Source: an uncultured Oscillospiraceae bacterium (GTDB lineage: Bacteria; Bacillota; Clostridia; Oscillospirales; Oscillospiraceae). Taken from it: 10,066 nt of DNA. Made by a program: the position numbers and the translations under genes. The notes under the pieces are model-generated. The model was given only the letters and a program-made list of their open reading frames with translations, was not told the origin of the DNA and did not search any database. Below, piece after piece: positions 1 through 5,816 of this stretch (its first letter is position 1; every line of letters starts with the position of its first letter). Where the stretch lies: contig CANQUO010000067.1 of assembly GCA_947627085.1 (NCBI GenBank), forward strand, positions 1 through 10,066. The letters run 5' to 3'.

Positions 1-1
1 C

Positions 2-580
2 ACGGAACACCCGATGATCCAGGGCATCCTAAAGTATCTGGAAAGCGGCGACGGTTTTGACGCGGCGCAAGACCAGTGGGGGAACACTGTTCCGTCGAAC
101 AATGACCACCCCTGCGCGGTCTGGTGGAAACATCCGGAAACAGGCGGCCTTTTTGAATACAATCCCACAGCCGCGCTGGCGGGCTTCCTGATCCGGTACG
201 CAGCGCCGGATAGCGCTCCGCGTGAAAAGGGCGTCCGAATCGCGAAAGCGGCGGCGGAATGGTTTCTAAAAGACGCCCCGGTGGAGCGGCACATTGCGGG
301 CTCATTTATCTCGCTCTACGAGTATTGTGCGGATGCCGGCGTTATGCCCTTCAACGGCGAAGCGTTGCTTAAAAAGCTGAAAGAGATCGTGGACAGGTCC
401 ATCTGCCGCGACGTCTCGCGCTGGCGAGAGTATATTCCGAGACCGTCGGCGTTTCTGACCTCGCGCGGTAGCAGGTTTTACAGCGAAGAGCTTGAGGAGC
501 TCTGCCGTGCCGAGTGCGAATATATCAAAGACACGCAACTTTCCGACGGCTCCTTTTGTGTTCCGTGGACGTGGGAATGA
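2..580 (+). CDS. Partial protein, alpha/alpha-barrel (terpenoid cyclase/prenyltransferase-like), C-terminal fragment
   Basis: The reading frame is open to the left edge, so the 5' end is missing; the ATG at 14 is probably internal. About 192 residues are visible. They are soluble, with no membrane segment or signal. The aromatic and Gly-rich pattern (QWGNTVPSNNDHPCAVWW, then FEYNPTAALAGFLIRYA, and DGSFCVPWTW at the end) recalls bacterial proteins annotated as hypothetical or with the squalene-cyclase/prenyltransferase toroid fold, where a final D-G-S/T-W-x-W-x-W block sits near the C-terminus. No catalytic residues can be assigned and I do not name a function. From memory, relatives continue some 25-40 residues past the WxW block, but here a TGA follows after one Glu, so the tail may be lost by a frameshift or decay. 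A terminator follows at 651-685. The family assignment is an inference; the existence of the gene is well supported by its long open frame and codon use. Confidence 0.7.
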   Translation, partial: TEHPMIQGILKYLESGDGFDAAQDQWGNTVPSNNDHPCAVWWKHPETGGLFEYNPTAALAGFLIRYAAPDSAPREKGVRIAKAAAEWFLKDAPVERHIAGSFISLYEYCADAGVMPFNGEALLKKLKEIVDRSICRDVSRWREYIPRPSAFLTSRGSRFYSEELEELCRAECEYIKDTQLSDGSFCVPWTWE

Positions 581-650
581 CTACTTTTGCGGGAATTCGC
601 CTAAGTCCCAAGATAAAACATAATATCCGCCACCCATCAGTAGCATAGGG

Positions 651-685
651 AGCAGGAAATCACAAGATTTCCTGCTTTTCCTTTT
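651..685 (+). terminator. Intrinsic terminator of the left-edge gene
   Basis: A perfect 10-bp stem (AGCAGGAAAT at 651-660, ATTTCCTGCT at 667-676) with a 6-base loop (CACAAG) is followed by the T-rich run TTTCCTTTT on the plus strand. It lies about 70 bases past the TGA at 578-580. On the minus strand the same hairpin is not followed by a T tract, so it should act mainly on plus-strand transcription, although it could slow convergent transcripts from the 684-1013 gene. Confidence 0.85.
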
Positions 686-1013
686 ACCACCCGTCGATTT
701 TTCGCGCGAGACGTCTTGGAAGAAGCCACCAGGGTATCAGTAAAAAGAAAGTGACGACGCCCCCGGCTTTACTGGAATCAGAGTACGTTATGACGGTAAA
801 GCCGGTAAAAAGGACGATTGGAAATGTCAGGACCTTGATAATGTACTCAATGAGCTGGCCCAGGGAAAAGGAGGCGAAGAATTTTGACGGCGGGTTTTCG
901 CGCGGAGCTTTCTCCCAGGGGCCGTAGGGCTTTATCAAGTGTATAATAAATAATACGACCGCCGCCATACCCGCAAACGTGGGGTAGAGCTCCAAGCAAT
1001 TCTGAAATGTCAT
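684..1013 (-). CDS. Small integral membrane protein, unknown function
   Basis: A 109-residue protein with three likely membrane segments: about residues 10-28, 55-77 and 84-98. A polar Pro-rich loop lies between the first two (KPYGPWEKAPRENPP), and the C-terminus is basic (PRRLARKIDGW). The ATG (1013-1011) directly abuts the TAA of the recombinase gene (1016-1014). Its ribosome binding site, GAGGA, lies inside the last codons of that gene, so translation is probably coupled. I do not recognise the family; the three-helix topology is the only functional hint. The stop overlaps the T tract of the opposite-strand terminator. It is likely a real gene because of its hydrophobic pattern, its coupling to the gene before it, and the lack of a competing frame. 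Confidence 0.7.
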   Translation of the reverse strand: MTFQNCLELYPTFAGMAAVVLFIIHLIKPYGPWEKAPRENPPSKFFASFSLGQLIEYIIKVLTFPIVLFTGFTVITYSDSSKAGGVVTFFLLIPWWLLPRRLARKIDGW

Positions 1014-2054
1014 TTAAGGGTCCTCACTATCGTCATTGTCCGCGTCCTCAGGCGGCTTTGCGGGCTTTTTGTGGCCGGAGAGGGGGGAGAGGAGGGCGGC
1101 TTCGCGCAGGCCCTCGTTTTCGACGTGGGTGTAGATTTCGGTTGTGTTCAGGTGCTCGTGGCCCAGAAGCTCCTGGAGAGTGCGCACGTCCACGCCGCTA
1201 TGGAGCATGAGCGTGGCGGCGGTGTGGCGGAGCTTGTGGGAGGAATACTTGGATTCGTCCAGCCCCGCGGCACCCAAGTGCTTTTTCACAAGGGCGTGGA
1301 CAGTGGATTTGCTTATCCGCTCCCGGCGGGAGGAGAGGAAAAGGGCCCGCTCGCCGCCGGGGGCGATAGTCTTTCGCACGGCGAGATAGTCGTTTATGGC
1401 CTCCGCCACGGCGTCGTTTATGTAGACTATTCGCTCCTTGTTGCCCTTGCCCAGGACCCGCAGGTGGTCGGCTCGGACGTCGGTGAGGTTGAGGCCCACA
1501 AGCTCGGAGATTCGAAGGCCGCAGTTTAAAAAAATTGTCAAAATACAGTAATCTCTTTCCCTGTTTTTTCCATCCACGCTGTCAAGGAGCTGTTCGGATT
1601 CATTTAAAGTCAGGTACCTTGGCAATGATTTCATTATTTTGGGAGAATCCAGGTCCTGTATGGGGTTTGAGTCCAGCTGATGGGTCTTTAAGGTGAGATA
1701 TTTGTAAAATGAGCGTATTGTGGATATTTTTCTTGCCCGGGAGGCGGAGTTAAGACCGTACTCGGGGTCCGTGGCGTTTTGATTTTTCACCCGGTCGCGG
1801 GACATGTAGCCAAGATAGTCGTATACGTCCGATAATGTCACGGAGCTCACGAAAGCGAGGTCCACGTCGGAAATGGAGATATCCTCAAGGGGAGTATCTC
1901 GCGGGACGCGGTTCTTGACGATCTTCATGTAGCGGAAAAAGGTGCGCAGATCGAGATAATATTCGTCCACGGTTTTCCTTGAGTGGCCCTTGACGGTCTC
2001 GTGATAAATAAGAAAGCTCCTGATGATCTCCGGGGCCTCGGCGCGGTAGTCCAT
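1014..2054 (-). CDS. XerC/XerD-family tyrosine recombinase
   Basis: This 346-residue site-specific recombinase cuts and rejoins DNA through a 3'-phosphotyrosine intermediate. Residues about 5-125 form the SAM-like core-binding domain (a RKTVDEYYLDLRTFFRYM-type helix, then SRARKISTIRSFYKYL). The catalytic domain carries the full set: R181 in CGLRISEL, K203 in LGKGNKER, H273 and R276 in HKLRH, H299 in LGHEHLNTTEIY, and nucleophile Y308. It is longer than typical XerC/XerD (about 300 residues) because of a longer N-domain linker (about residues 50-100) and a C-terminal tail (about 325-346, KPPEDADNDDSEDP) that is acidic and low in complexity. The start is fixed by TTAGGAGC, 7 bases upstream of the ATG. 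The gene is followed without a gap by a small membrane protein and preceded by a palindrome with dif-like geometry. It could be the chromosome-dimer resolvase or an accessory recombinase; XerC and XerD cannot be told apart by eye. Confidence 0.93.
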   Translation of the reverse strand: MDYRAEAPEIIRSFLIYHETVKGHSRKTVDEYYLDLRTFFRYMKIVKNRVPRDTPLEDISISDVDLAFVSSVTLSDVYDYLGYMSRDRVKNQNATDPEYGLNSASRARKISTIRSFYKYLTLKTHQLDSNPIQDLDSPKIMKSLPRYLTLNESEQLLDSVDGKNRERDYCILTIFLNCGLRISELVGLNLTDVRADHLRVLGKGNKERIVYINDAVAEAINDYLAVRKTIAPGGERALFLSSRRERISKSTVHALVKKHLGAAGLDESKYSSHKLRHTAATLMLHSGVDVRTLQELLGHEHLNTTEIYTHVENEGLREAALLSPLSGHKKPAKPPEDADNDDSEDP

Positions 2055-2101
2055 TTTATCAGCTCCTAAGTATATGGGGAAGTGGTATTTGCATCATAAC
2101 A
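2055..2101 (-). promoter_or_regulatory. Likely promoter and ribosome binding site of the recombinase gene
   Basis: Read on the minus strand, an extended -10 element TGTTATGAT lies at 2101-2093, with a poor -35 (TGGATT) 17 bases further upstream. The ribosome binding site AGGAGC is at 2067-2062, 7 bases before the ATG. The palindrome at 2128-2155 lies at or just upstream of the -35 position, so a protein bound there could control this promoter. Confidence 0.5.
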
Positions 2102-2127
2102 CACCTCCCTGAAAAAATCCAGAGATT

Positions 2128-2155
2128 TTTGAACAAAATAAAAATTTTGTTCAAT
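2128..2155. repeat. Symmetric palindrome with 10-bp arms and 6-bp centre, dif-like geometry
   Basis: TTGAACAAAA (2129-2138) and TTTTGTTCAA (2145-2154) are perfect inverted copies around a 6-base centre, TAAAAA. With one more base on each side the site is 28 bp, arranged 11-6-11, which is the geometry of dif core sites. The right arm TTTTGTTCAAT matches the E. coli dif XerD arm TTATGTTAAAT at 9 of 11 positions. It lies 74 bp upstream of the recombinase start. It is not followed by a T tract on either strand, so a terminator is unlikely. A plain repressor operator is the main alternative. Confidence 0.6.
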
Positions 2156-2232
2156 GTGGGGGAGGGAAAACGGGCGAGAAATGGTCAAATACGCTTTTTA
2201 GGCACGAATAGCTTTTGAAGCTCCCGGGCTTA

Positions 2233-3594
2233 TCACACATCGAGTATCAGCGACATTGCCTCGCGTATACTGCCGGCCTCATATATCTTCAGGCCCTCCG
2301 GCGCCGAAAATCTCGCGCGGCGCTGTTTTGGTATGATCACCTTTTTAAAGCCGTGGCGCGCGATCTCCGACAGTCTCTGCTCAAGCTGTGTGACGCTTCG
2401 AAGCTCGCCTGTAAGTCCGACCTCTCCGATGGCCACCAGGTCGTCAGGCACCGGTATGTCACGGTAGCTGGACGCCATCGCCAGCATGGCCGCCAGGTCC
2501 GCGGCGGGCTCATTGATATAGAGTCCTCCGATTACGTTTATATAGGCGTCGGCGCCGCCGACACGCAGGCCGCCGCGCTTTTCCAATACAGCGAGCAAAA
2601 GCATCGCCCGGTTGTAGTCAAGGCCGTTGGAGGTGCGCCTGAGCACGTTGAAGCTTGTGGCCGTTAAAAGCGCCTGAATCTCGGCGAGCACCGGCCGGGA
2701 GCCCTCCATTATGCAGGATACGCAGGTGCCGGGGGTATTCTGGGGACGCCCACTGAGCAGGAGCTCCGAGGGGTTCGGGACCTCCACAAGGCCGTGTCCG
2801 TCCATCTCAAATACGCCGATCTCATTTGTGGAGCCGAAACGGTTCTTGGCGGCGCGCAATATACGGTAGTTGGCGCTCATTTCGCCCTCAAAATACAGTA
2901 CGCAGTCCACCATGTGCTCCAGGACCTTGGGTCCGGCGATGGCGCCCTCCTTGTTGACGTGGCCTATCACGAAAACGGTGACGCCGGAGCTTTTGGCAAG
3001 CTGCATCAGGGTCATGGTGCAGTCCTTCACCTGGGTGACGCTCCCGGGGGTGCTGGAAATATCAGGTAAAAAGAGCGTCTGGATGGAGTCGATTATGAGC
3101 ACCTCGGGGCTTGTCTCATCCACGGCCTCAAGGATATCGGTGATGTTCGTCTCCGACAGCACCAAAAGCCGTTCGCTGGCGACGTTGAGACGCTGGGCGC
3201 GCATTTTTAGCTGGCGCTCAGATTCCTCGCCGGTGACATATAATATATCGTGCTCCCGGCCAATAAACTCACAAATCTGGAGCAAAAGCGTGGACTTGCC
3301 GATGCCGGGGGCACCGCCCACAAGCACCAGCGAGCCCAGCACCGCTCCGCCGCCCAGGACACGGTCCAGCTCGCCGATGCCGGTGCCGAAGCGCACCTCC
3401 CCGGTGACGTCGACATCCTTCAGGGTGACGGGCCTCTTGACACGTCCGGGCTTTGCGGCGGCGGGACGCCTGTCGTCCTTCCTGGCCGTCTGCTCCACTA
3501 TGGTGTTCCAGGACCCGCAGGCGGGACACTGGCCGCTCCACTTCGGGAACTCGTTTCCGCAGTCCGTGCAGAAAAATACGCGCTTCTCCTTCAT
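2233..3594 (-). CDS. radA: DNA repair and recombination protein RadA (Sms)
   Basis: A 453-residue RadA, a RecA-like ATPase that promotes branch migration and processing of recombination intermediates. Domains in order: an N-terminal C4 zinc finger (C9, C12, C23, C26, around DCGNEFPKWSGQCPACGSW); a RecA-like ATPase with Walker A GGAPGIGKST at 93-102 and Walker B LIIDS at 166-170; the RadA signature KNRFGSTNEIGVF at 250-262; and a C-terminal Lon-protease-like domain (about 280-453) that holds no active protease function in this family. Length and order match the family fully. The start is set by GAGGAG (3609-3604), 9 bases before the ATG. The neighbours are cwlD upstream and a Xer recombinase downstream, not the clpC/disA context common in Bacilli. 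It is preceded by an AT-rich repeat array that also contains its likely promoter. Confidence 0.97.
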   Translation of the reverse strand: MKEKRVFFCTDCGNEFPKWSGQCPACGSWNTIVEQTARKDDRRPAAAKPGRVKRPVTLKDVDVTGEVRFGTGIGELDRVLGGGAVLGSLVLVGGAPGIGKSTLLLQICEFIGREHDILYVTGEESERQLKMRAQRLNVASERLLVLSETNITDILEAVDETSPEVLIIDSIQTLFLPDISSTPGSVTQVKDCTMTLMQLAKSSGVTVFVIGHVNKEGAIAGPKVLEHMVDCVLYFEGEMSANYRILRAAKNRFGSTNEIGVFEMDGHGLVEVPNPSELLLSGRPQNTPGTCVSCIMEGSRPVLAEIQALLTATSFNVLRRTSNGLDYNRAMLLLAVLEKRGGLRVGGADAYINVIGGLYINEPAADLAAMLAMASSYRDIPVPDDLVAIGEVGLTGELRSVTQLEQRLSEIARHGFKKVIIPKQRRARFSAPEGLKIYEAGSIREAMSLILDV

Positions 3595-3603
3595 ATTTCC
3601 CCA

Positions 3604-3659
3604 CTCCTCAACGCTTATGTAAACTTATTAATATTATGTAAATACATAAATTATGTTAA
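3604..3659 (-). promoter_or_regulatory. Likely promoter and ribosome binding site of radA, embedded in the repeats
   Basis: On the minus strand, TTAACA (3659-3654) and TAATAT (3636-3631) are separated by 17 bases, a good SigA-type pair. Each repeat, read on this strand (GTTAACATAA), supplies both a -35-like and a -10-like hexamer, so further overlapping promoters are possible, such as TTGACA at 3715-3710. The ribosome binding site GAGGAG is at 3609-3604. Anything binding the repeats should affect radA transcription. Confidence 0.5.
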
Positions 3660-3717
3660 CTTATATGATTATGTTAACAATTTTGTTAATATTATGTTAA
3701 CTCATATTATGTCAACT
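3615..3717. repeat. Seven same-orientation copies of a TTATGTTAAC-type decamer
   Basis: Copies start at 3615 (TTATGTAAAC), 3634 (TTATGTAAAT), 3651 (TTATGTTAAC), 3669 (TTATGTTAAC), 3681 (TTTTGTTAAT), 3692 (TTATGTTAAC) and 3707 (TTATGTCAAC). Start-to-start distances are 19, 17, 18, 12, 11 and 15 bases. Four of them (3615, 3651, 3692, 3707) are followed by T, giving the 11-mer TTATGTnAACT. The copy at 3615-3625, TTATGTAAACT, is identical to the XerD-side arm of B. subtilis dif as I know it. Two short dyads lie inside: TTATGTA-AA-TACATAA at 3634-3649 and TTAACAA-TT-TTGTTAA at 3674-3689. The array fills the gap between cwlD and radA and overlaps the last codons of cwlD. It could be a set of XerD-type binding sites or an operator cluster. 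Confidence 0.75.
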
Positions 3718-4422
3718 TACACATTCCAGATACGCTCCGACTATCGTGGCGGCCAGGGCCGTCTGATATTCCGGGTCCTCCAGCTTTTTCGCCTCCACTA
3801 TATTTGAGATAAAGCCGCACTCGATGAGCACCGCGGGGCAATCCACGTGGTTCATGATATAGACGCTATCGGGTATTTGAGTGGCGTTCTGCCTGTTCCC
3901 CGGGGCCAGAGCGAGGAGCTTTGACTGAAAGATATCGGCGGCCTCGCGGCTTTTTTCCGTGGGCGCATAGAACACCTGGCTCCCGCTGGGCTTGGCGGAG
4001 GTGAATTTGTTCTGGTGGATGCTTATCAAAAAGGCGTTATCGACGGAATTTACAAGCTCCGTCCTGCCCTTCGTGTCCCAGACCTTCTTTGCCCTTATGG
4101 TGCCGGCGCTGTCCGGGTAGGCTATGTCCTCGCTCTCCCGGGTCATGACGGTGTCGACGCCGAAAAAGGAGGCCAGCTCCCGGGCCCTGAGGGCGATATC
4201 CAGGTTTATCCGGCTCTCCGGCGTGTTAGTTACGGACACGGCTCCGCCGTCGGCCCCTCCGTGGCCCGGGTCGAGTATCAGGATATGACCGCCGCGGGTT
4301 GGGCGGTCGATGAATACGGCCATGCCCGGGGTCTTGTTGACGGCGCCGGCCAGCGCGGCGGCAGCGGCGGCGGACACGATGATACCGGCCAAAGCAAGCC
4401 TTATCCAGAAGGTTTTTTTCAT
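3712..4422 (-). CDS. cwlD: N-acetylmuramoyl-L-alanine amidase, CwlD-like (germination/cortex)
   Basis: A 236-residue zinc amidase of the Amidase_3 family. CwlD removes the stem peptide from muramic acid during spore cortex synthesis, the first step to muramic-delta-lactam, which germination enzymes recognise. An N-terminal membrane anchor or signal (about residues 5-28, Ala-rich) is followed by the catalytic domain: ILDPGHGGADGG with H54, E69 in the TPESRINLDIAL segment, H136 in LISIHQN and E201 in VLIECGFISN. These are the usual zinc and catalytic positions. The length matches B. subtilis CwlD (237 residues). The ATG at 4422 has GGGGAG 6 bases upstream; a longer open frame reaching 4722 has no such site and crosses an AT-rich promoter region, so I reject it. 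The gene diverges from the antiporter operon. An autolysin-type amidase is possible, but size and architecture favour CwlD. Confidence 0.87.
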   Translation of the reverse strand: MKKTFWIRLALAGIIVSAAAAAALAGAVNKTPGMAVFIDRPTRGGHILILDPGHGGADGGAVSVTNTPESRINLDIALRARELASFFGVDTVMTRESEDIAYPDSAGTIRAKKVWDTKGRTELVNSVDNAFLISIHQNKFTSAKPSGSQVFYAPTEKSREAADIFQSKLLALAPGNRQNATQIPDSVYIMNHVDCPAVLIECGFISNIVEAKKLEDPEYQTALAATIVGAYLECVS

Positions 4423-4430
4423 GGAGCACT

Positions 4431-4486
4431 CCCCTTTCACGGTGAAAAAATATTCGTGAGGGGGCGGCTGTATTCTGATTATAGCA
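4431..4486 (-). promoter_or_regulatory. Likely cwlD promoter (extended -10)
   Basis: On the minus strand TGCTATAAT (4486-4478) is a consensus -10 with the extended TG. No good -35 is seen at 16-18 bases. The ribosome binding site GGGGAG is near 4434-4429. I looked for a SigG-type pair (GHATR, 18 bases, CATWMTA), expected for some cwlD genes, and did not find a convincing one. Confidence 0.55.
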
Positions 4487-4548
4487 CATACTTTCAAAAA
4501 ATCACTAATTTTTACGATATTAATGCCAATTTTCGTGAAATTTTGCCG

Positions 4549-4599
4549 TTTACACAAATGGGCAAAATAAATAAAATTATATATAAATTTTAAAGGAGG
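4549..4599 (+). promoter_or_regulatory. Likely promoter and ribosome binding site of the antiporter operon
   Basis: TTTACA (4549-4554) and TAAAAT (4572-4577) are 17 bases apart, a good SigA pair. AAAGGAGG (4592-4599) is followed after 7 bases by the GTG start at 4607. This leaves a short leader of roughly 20 bases. No riboswitch or attenuator structure is visible in the 184-bp gap shared with cwlD. Confidence 0.6.
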
Positions 4600-4606
4600 C
4601 GATAGA

Positions 4607-5068
4607 GTGTTTGTCCTCTTTTTCGCGGTGTGGGTGCTGTTGAATGGCAAATTGAATTGGGAGATCGCCGCCTTCGGCGTTGTGATCTCGGCCGCGATAT
4701 ATGTTTTCTGCTGTAAGTTCATGCACTACTCCGTAAAGCGGGACCTCCGGACATTGCGCGGGCTCCCGAGGCTCATATCCCTTCTTGGCACGCTGATAGC
4801 GGAGATATGCCGCTCGGCCTTCGCCCTGCTCCCCTACATCTACGGCGGGAAAAAGCCGGACCCGCTGGTGGCGAGGTTCAGGGCGGACGGGATAGACAGC
4901 GATACCGGCAGGGTCTTTCTGGCAAACTGCATAACCATGACCCCGGGGACCATAACCGGGAGCCTGAAGGACGGGGAGTATCTCGTCCACTGCCTTGACA
5001 AAAGCCTGGCGGAGGGGCTGGAGGACAGCGATTTTGTGAGAAAAATACGGCGATGGGAGGCGAAGTGA
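4607..5068 (+). CDS. mrpE: Mrp-type Na+/H+ antiporter subunit E (MnhE/MrpE; MbhA-like)
   Basis: A 153-residue subunit E of a multisubunit cation/proton antiporter, located in the cytoplasmic membrane. There are two or three N-terminal membrane segments (about residues 1-12, 17-36, 55-78), then a cytosolic domain with the family hallmark NCITMTPGTIT at 107-117 and the following D-G-E-Y-L-V-H-C segment. The start is GTG at 4607 with a near-perfect AAAGGAGG 7 bases upstream; no better ATG lies in frame. It is the first gene of the operon, and the next gene starts inside its stop codon (ATGA overlap). In Mbh-type complexes the equivalent subunit is MbhA, also first in its operon. Length is normal for the family (about 150-170). 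Confidence 0.93.
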   Translation: MFVLFFAVWVLLNGKLNWEIAAFGVVISAAIYVFCCKFMHYSVKRDLRTLRGLPRLISLLGTLIAEICRSAFALLPYIYGGKKPDPLVARFRADGIDSDTGRVFLANCITMTPGTITGSLKDGEYLVHCLDKSLAEGLEDSDFVRKIRRWEAK

Positions 5069-5409
5069 TGGACCCGATGGCAACTTTAGCGCCCCATGTG
5101 CTGACGGCGGCGACGGTGATACTGGCCGCCTGCGCCGTGGCGACGCTCTTCAGGACCCTCATAGGGCCCCGGATGTCCGACAGGATCGTGGGGGTGAACA
5201 TGATCGGCACCCAGTCCATATGTATAATCGCCTGCCTCGTCCTGCGGCTCCGTGAGGACTGGATAGTCGATATCGCCATAGTCTACGCCATGTTCAGCTT
5301 TTTGGCGGTGGCGGTGCTGACGAAGATGGATATCGGCGTATACCGCCAGTGGCGGGAAAATCAGAAAAAGAGCCGGGAGAGGTCCGGCGTCAGGAGGGAC
5401 GGACAGTGA
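5068..5409 (+). CDS. mrpF: Mrp-type antiporter subunit F (MnhF/MrpF; MbhB-like)
   Basis: A 113-residue subunit F with three membrane helices: about residues 8-29, 41-60 and 67-86. Family marks are R-T-L-x-G-P-x-x-x-D-R-I-V-G-V-N at 29-44 and DWIVDIAIVYAMFSFLAVAV in the last helix; the Asp there is conserved in the family. The tail after residue 90 is basic (QWRENQKKSRERSGVRR), longer than usual and presumably cytosolic. I chose the ATG at 5068, overlapping the subunit E TGA, with GGAGG 7 bases upstream. An in-frame ATG at 5053 would sit in front of that ribosome binding site. It is translationally coupled on both sides. Confidence 0.92.
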   Translation: MDPMATLAPHVLTAATVILAACAVATLFRTLIGPRMSDRIVGVNMIGTQSICIIACLVLRLREDWIVDIAIVYAMFSFLAVAVLTKMDIGVYRQWRENQKKSRERSGVRRDGQ

Positions 5410-5816
5410 CAGGTCAGTGGATACGCTTTATTTTCGGCACGGCATTTTTGGCGCTTGGGATATTCTTCATCGTATCCTCCGTCGTGGGAAATTTCAGGTT
5501 CAAATTCGCTCTCAACCGCATGCACTCCGCCGCCCTGGGCGACACCATGGGACTTGCGGGGATAGTGGCCGGCATGTGCTTTTATCACGGGCTCAACGCC
5601 GCCACGGTGAAGCTTCTTGTTATCGTGGCGCTGGTGTGGGTCACAAGCCCGGTGGCGAGCCACCTCATAATGCTCATGGAACTCACCAGCGGCAAATACA
5701 CCGCCGAGATACACGAGGAGAGCTCGGACGAGCAGGGACTTGAGCACTACTCGGTGGATATGAAGCGGGACGCCATGAGGCGCTACGACAGCGATAAAAA
5801 GGGGGAAGGAAAATGA
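5406..5816 (+). CDS. mrpG: Mrp-type antiporter subunit G (MnhG/MrpG; MbhC-like)
   Basis: A 136-residue subunit G with three membrane helices (about residues 7-28, 47-62, 65-92). The family block F-R-F-K-F-A-L-N-R-M-H-S-A-A-L-G-D-T at 30-47 is well kept. The start is GTG at 5406, overlapping the subunit F stop (GTGA), with AGGAGGG 7 bases upstream. An upstream ATG in the same frame (5349) lies inside mrpF and lacks a ribosome binding site. The C-terminal tail from about residue 95 (EIHEESSDEQGLEHYSVDMKR) is hydrophilic and acidic, making the protein longer than a minimal MrpG. The next gene begins at the stop codon (ATGA). Confidence 0.92.
   Translation: MTGQWIRFIFGTAFLALGIFFIVSSVVGNFRFKFALNRMHSAALGDTMGLAGIVAGMCFYHGLNAATVKLLVIVALVWVTSPVASHLIMLMELTSGKYTAEIHEESSDEQGLEHYSVDMKRDAMRRYDSDKKGEGK

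Noticed and set aside
1071..1529. Plus-strand 152-residue open frame antisense to the recombinase
   Set aside because: The opposite strand encodes all catalytic motifs of a tyrosine recombinase; the antisense frame has no family resemblance or ribosome binding site.
2129..2154. LexA (SOS) box or intrinsic terminator at the palindrome
   Set aside because: The Gram-positive SOS box is GAAC-N4-GTTC, but here GAAC and GTTC are 14 bases apart; no T tract follows the stem on either strand.
2205..2232. Small hairpin AGCTT-CAA-AAGCT just after radA as its terminator
   Set aside because: Only five base pairs and no T tract; read-through toward the recombinase gene is more likely.
3615..3717. CRISPR array
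   Set aside because: Repeats are only 10-11 bp and degenerate, with spacers of 1-9 bp; this does not fit any CRISPR type.
3598..3717. A complete conventional dif site inside the repeat array
   Set aside because: I searched for an inverted arm (CATAA, 6 bases, TTATG) and found none; the only CATAA (3645-3649) lies one base from the next TTATG.
3250..3807. Plus-strand open frame with repeated Tyr-Val-Asn segments
   Set aside because: It is antisense to radA; the YVN pattern is only the DNA repeat array (3615-3717) read in one frame.
4423..4722. N-terminal extension of the cwlD frame up to 4722 (100 more residues)
   Set aside because: It crosses an AT-rich intergenic region and the start of mrpE, has no ribosome binding site, and the ATG at 4422 has GGGGAG plus a signal-anchor sequence right after it.
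4577..5083. Minus-strand 168-residue open frame opposite mrpE
   Set aside because: It lies over the well-supported mrpE gene and the divergent promoter and resembles no family.
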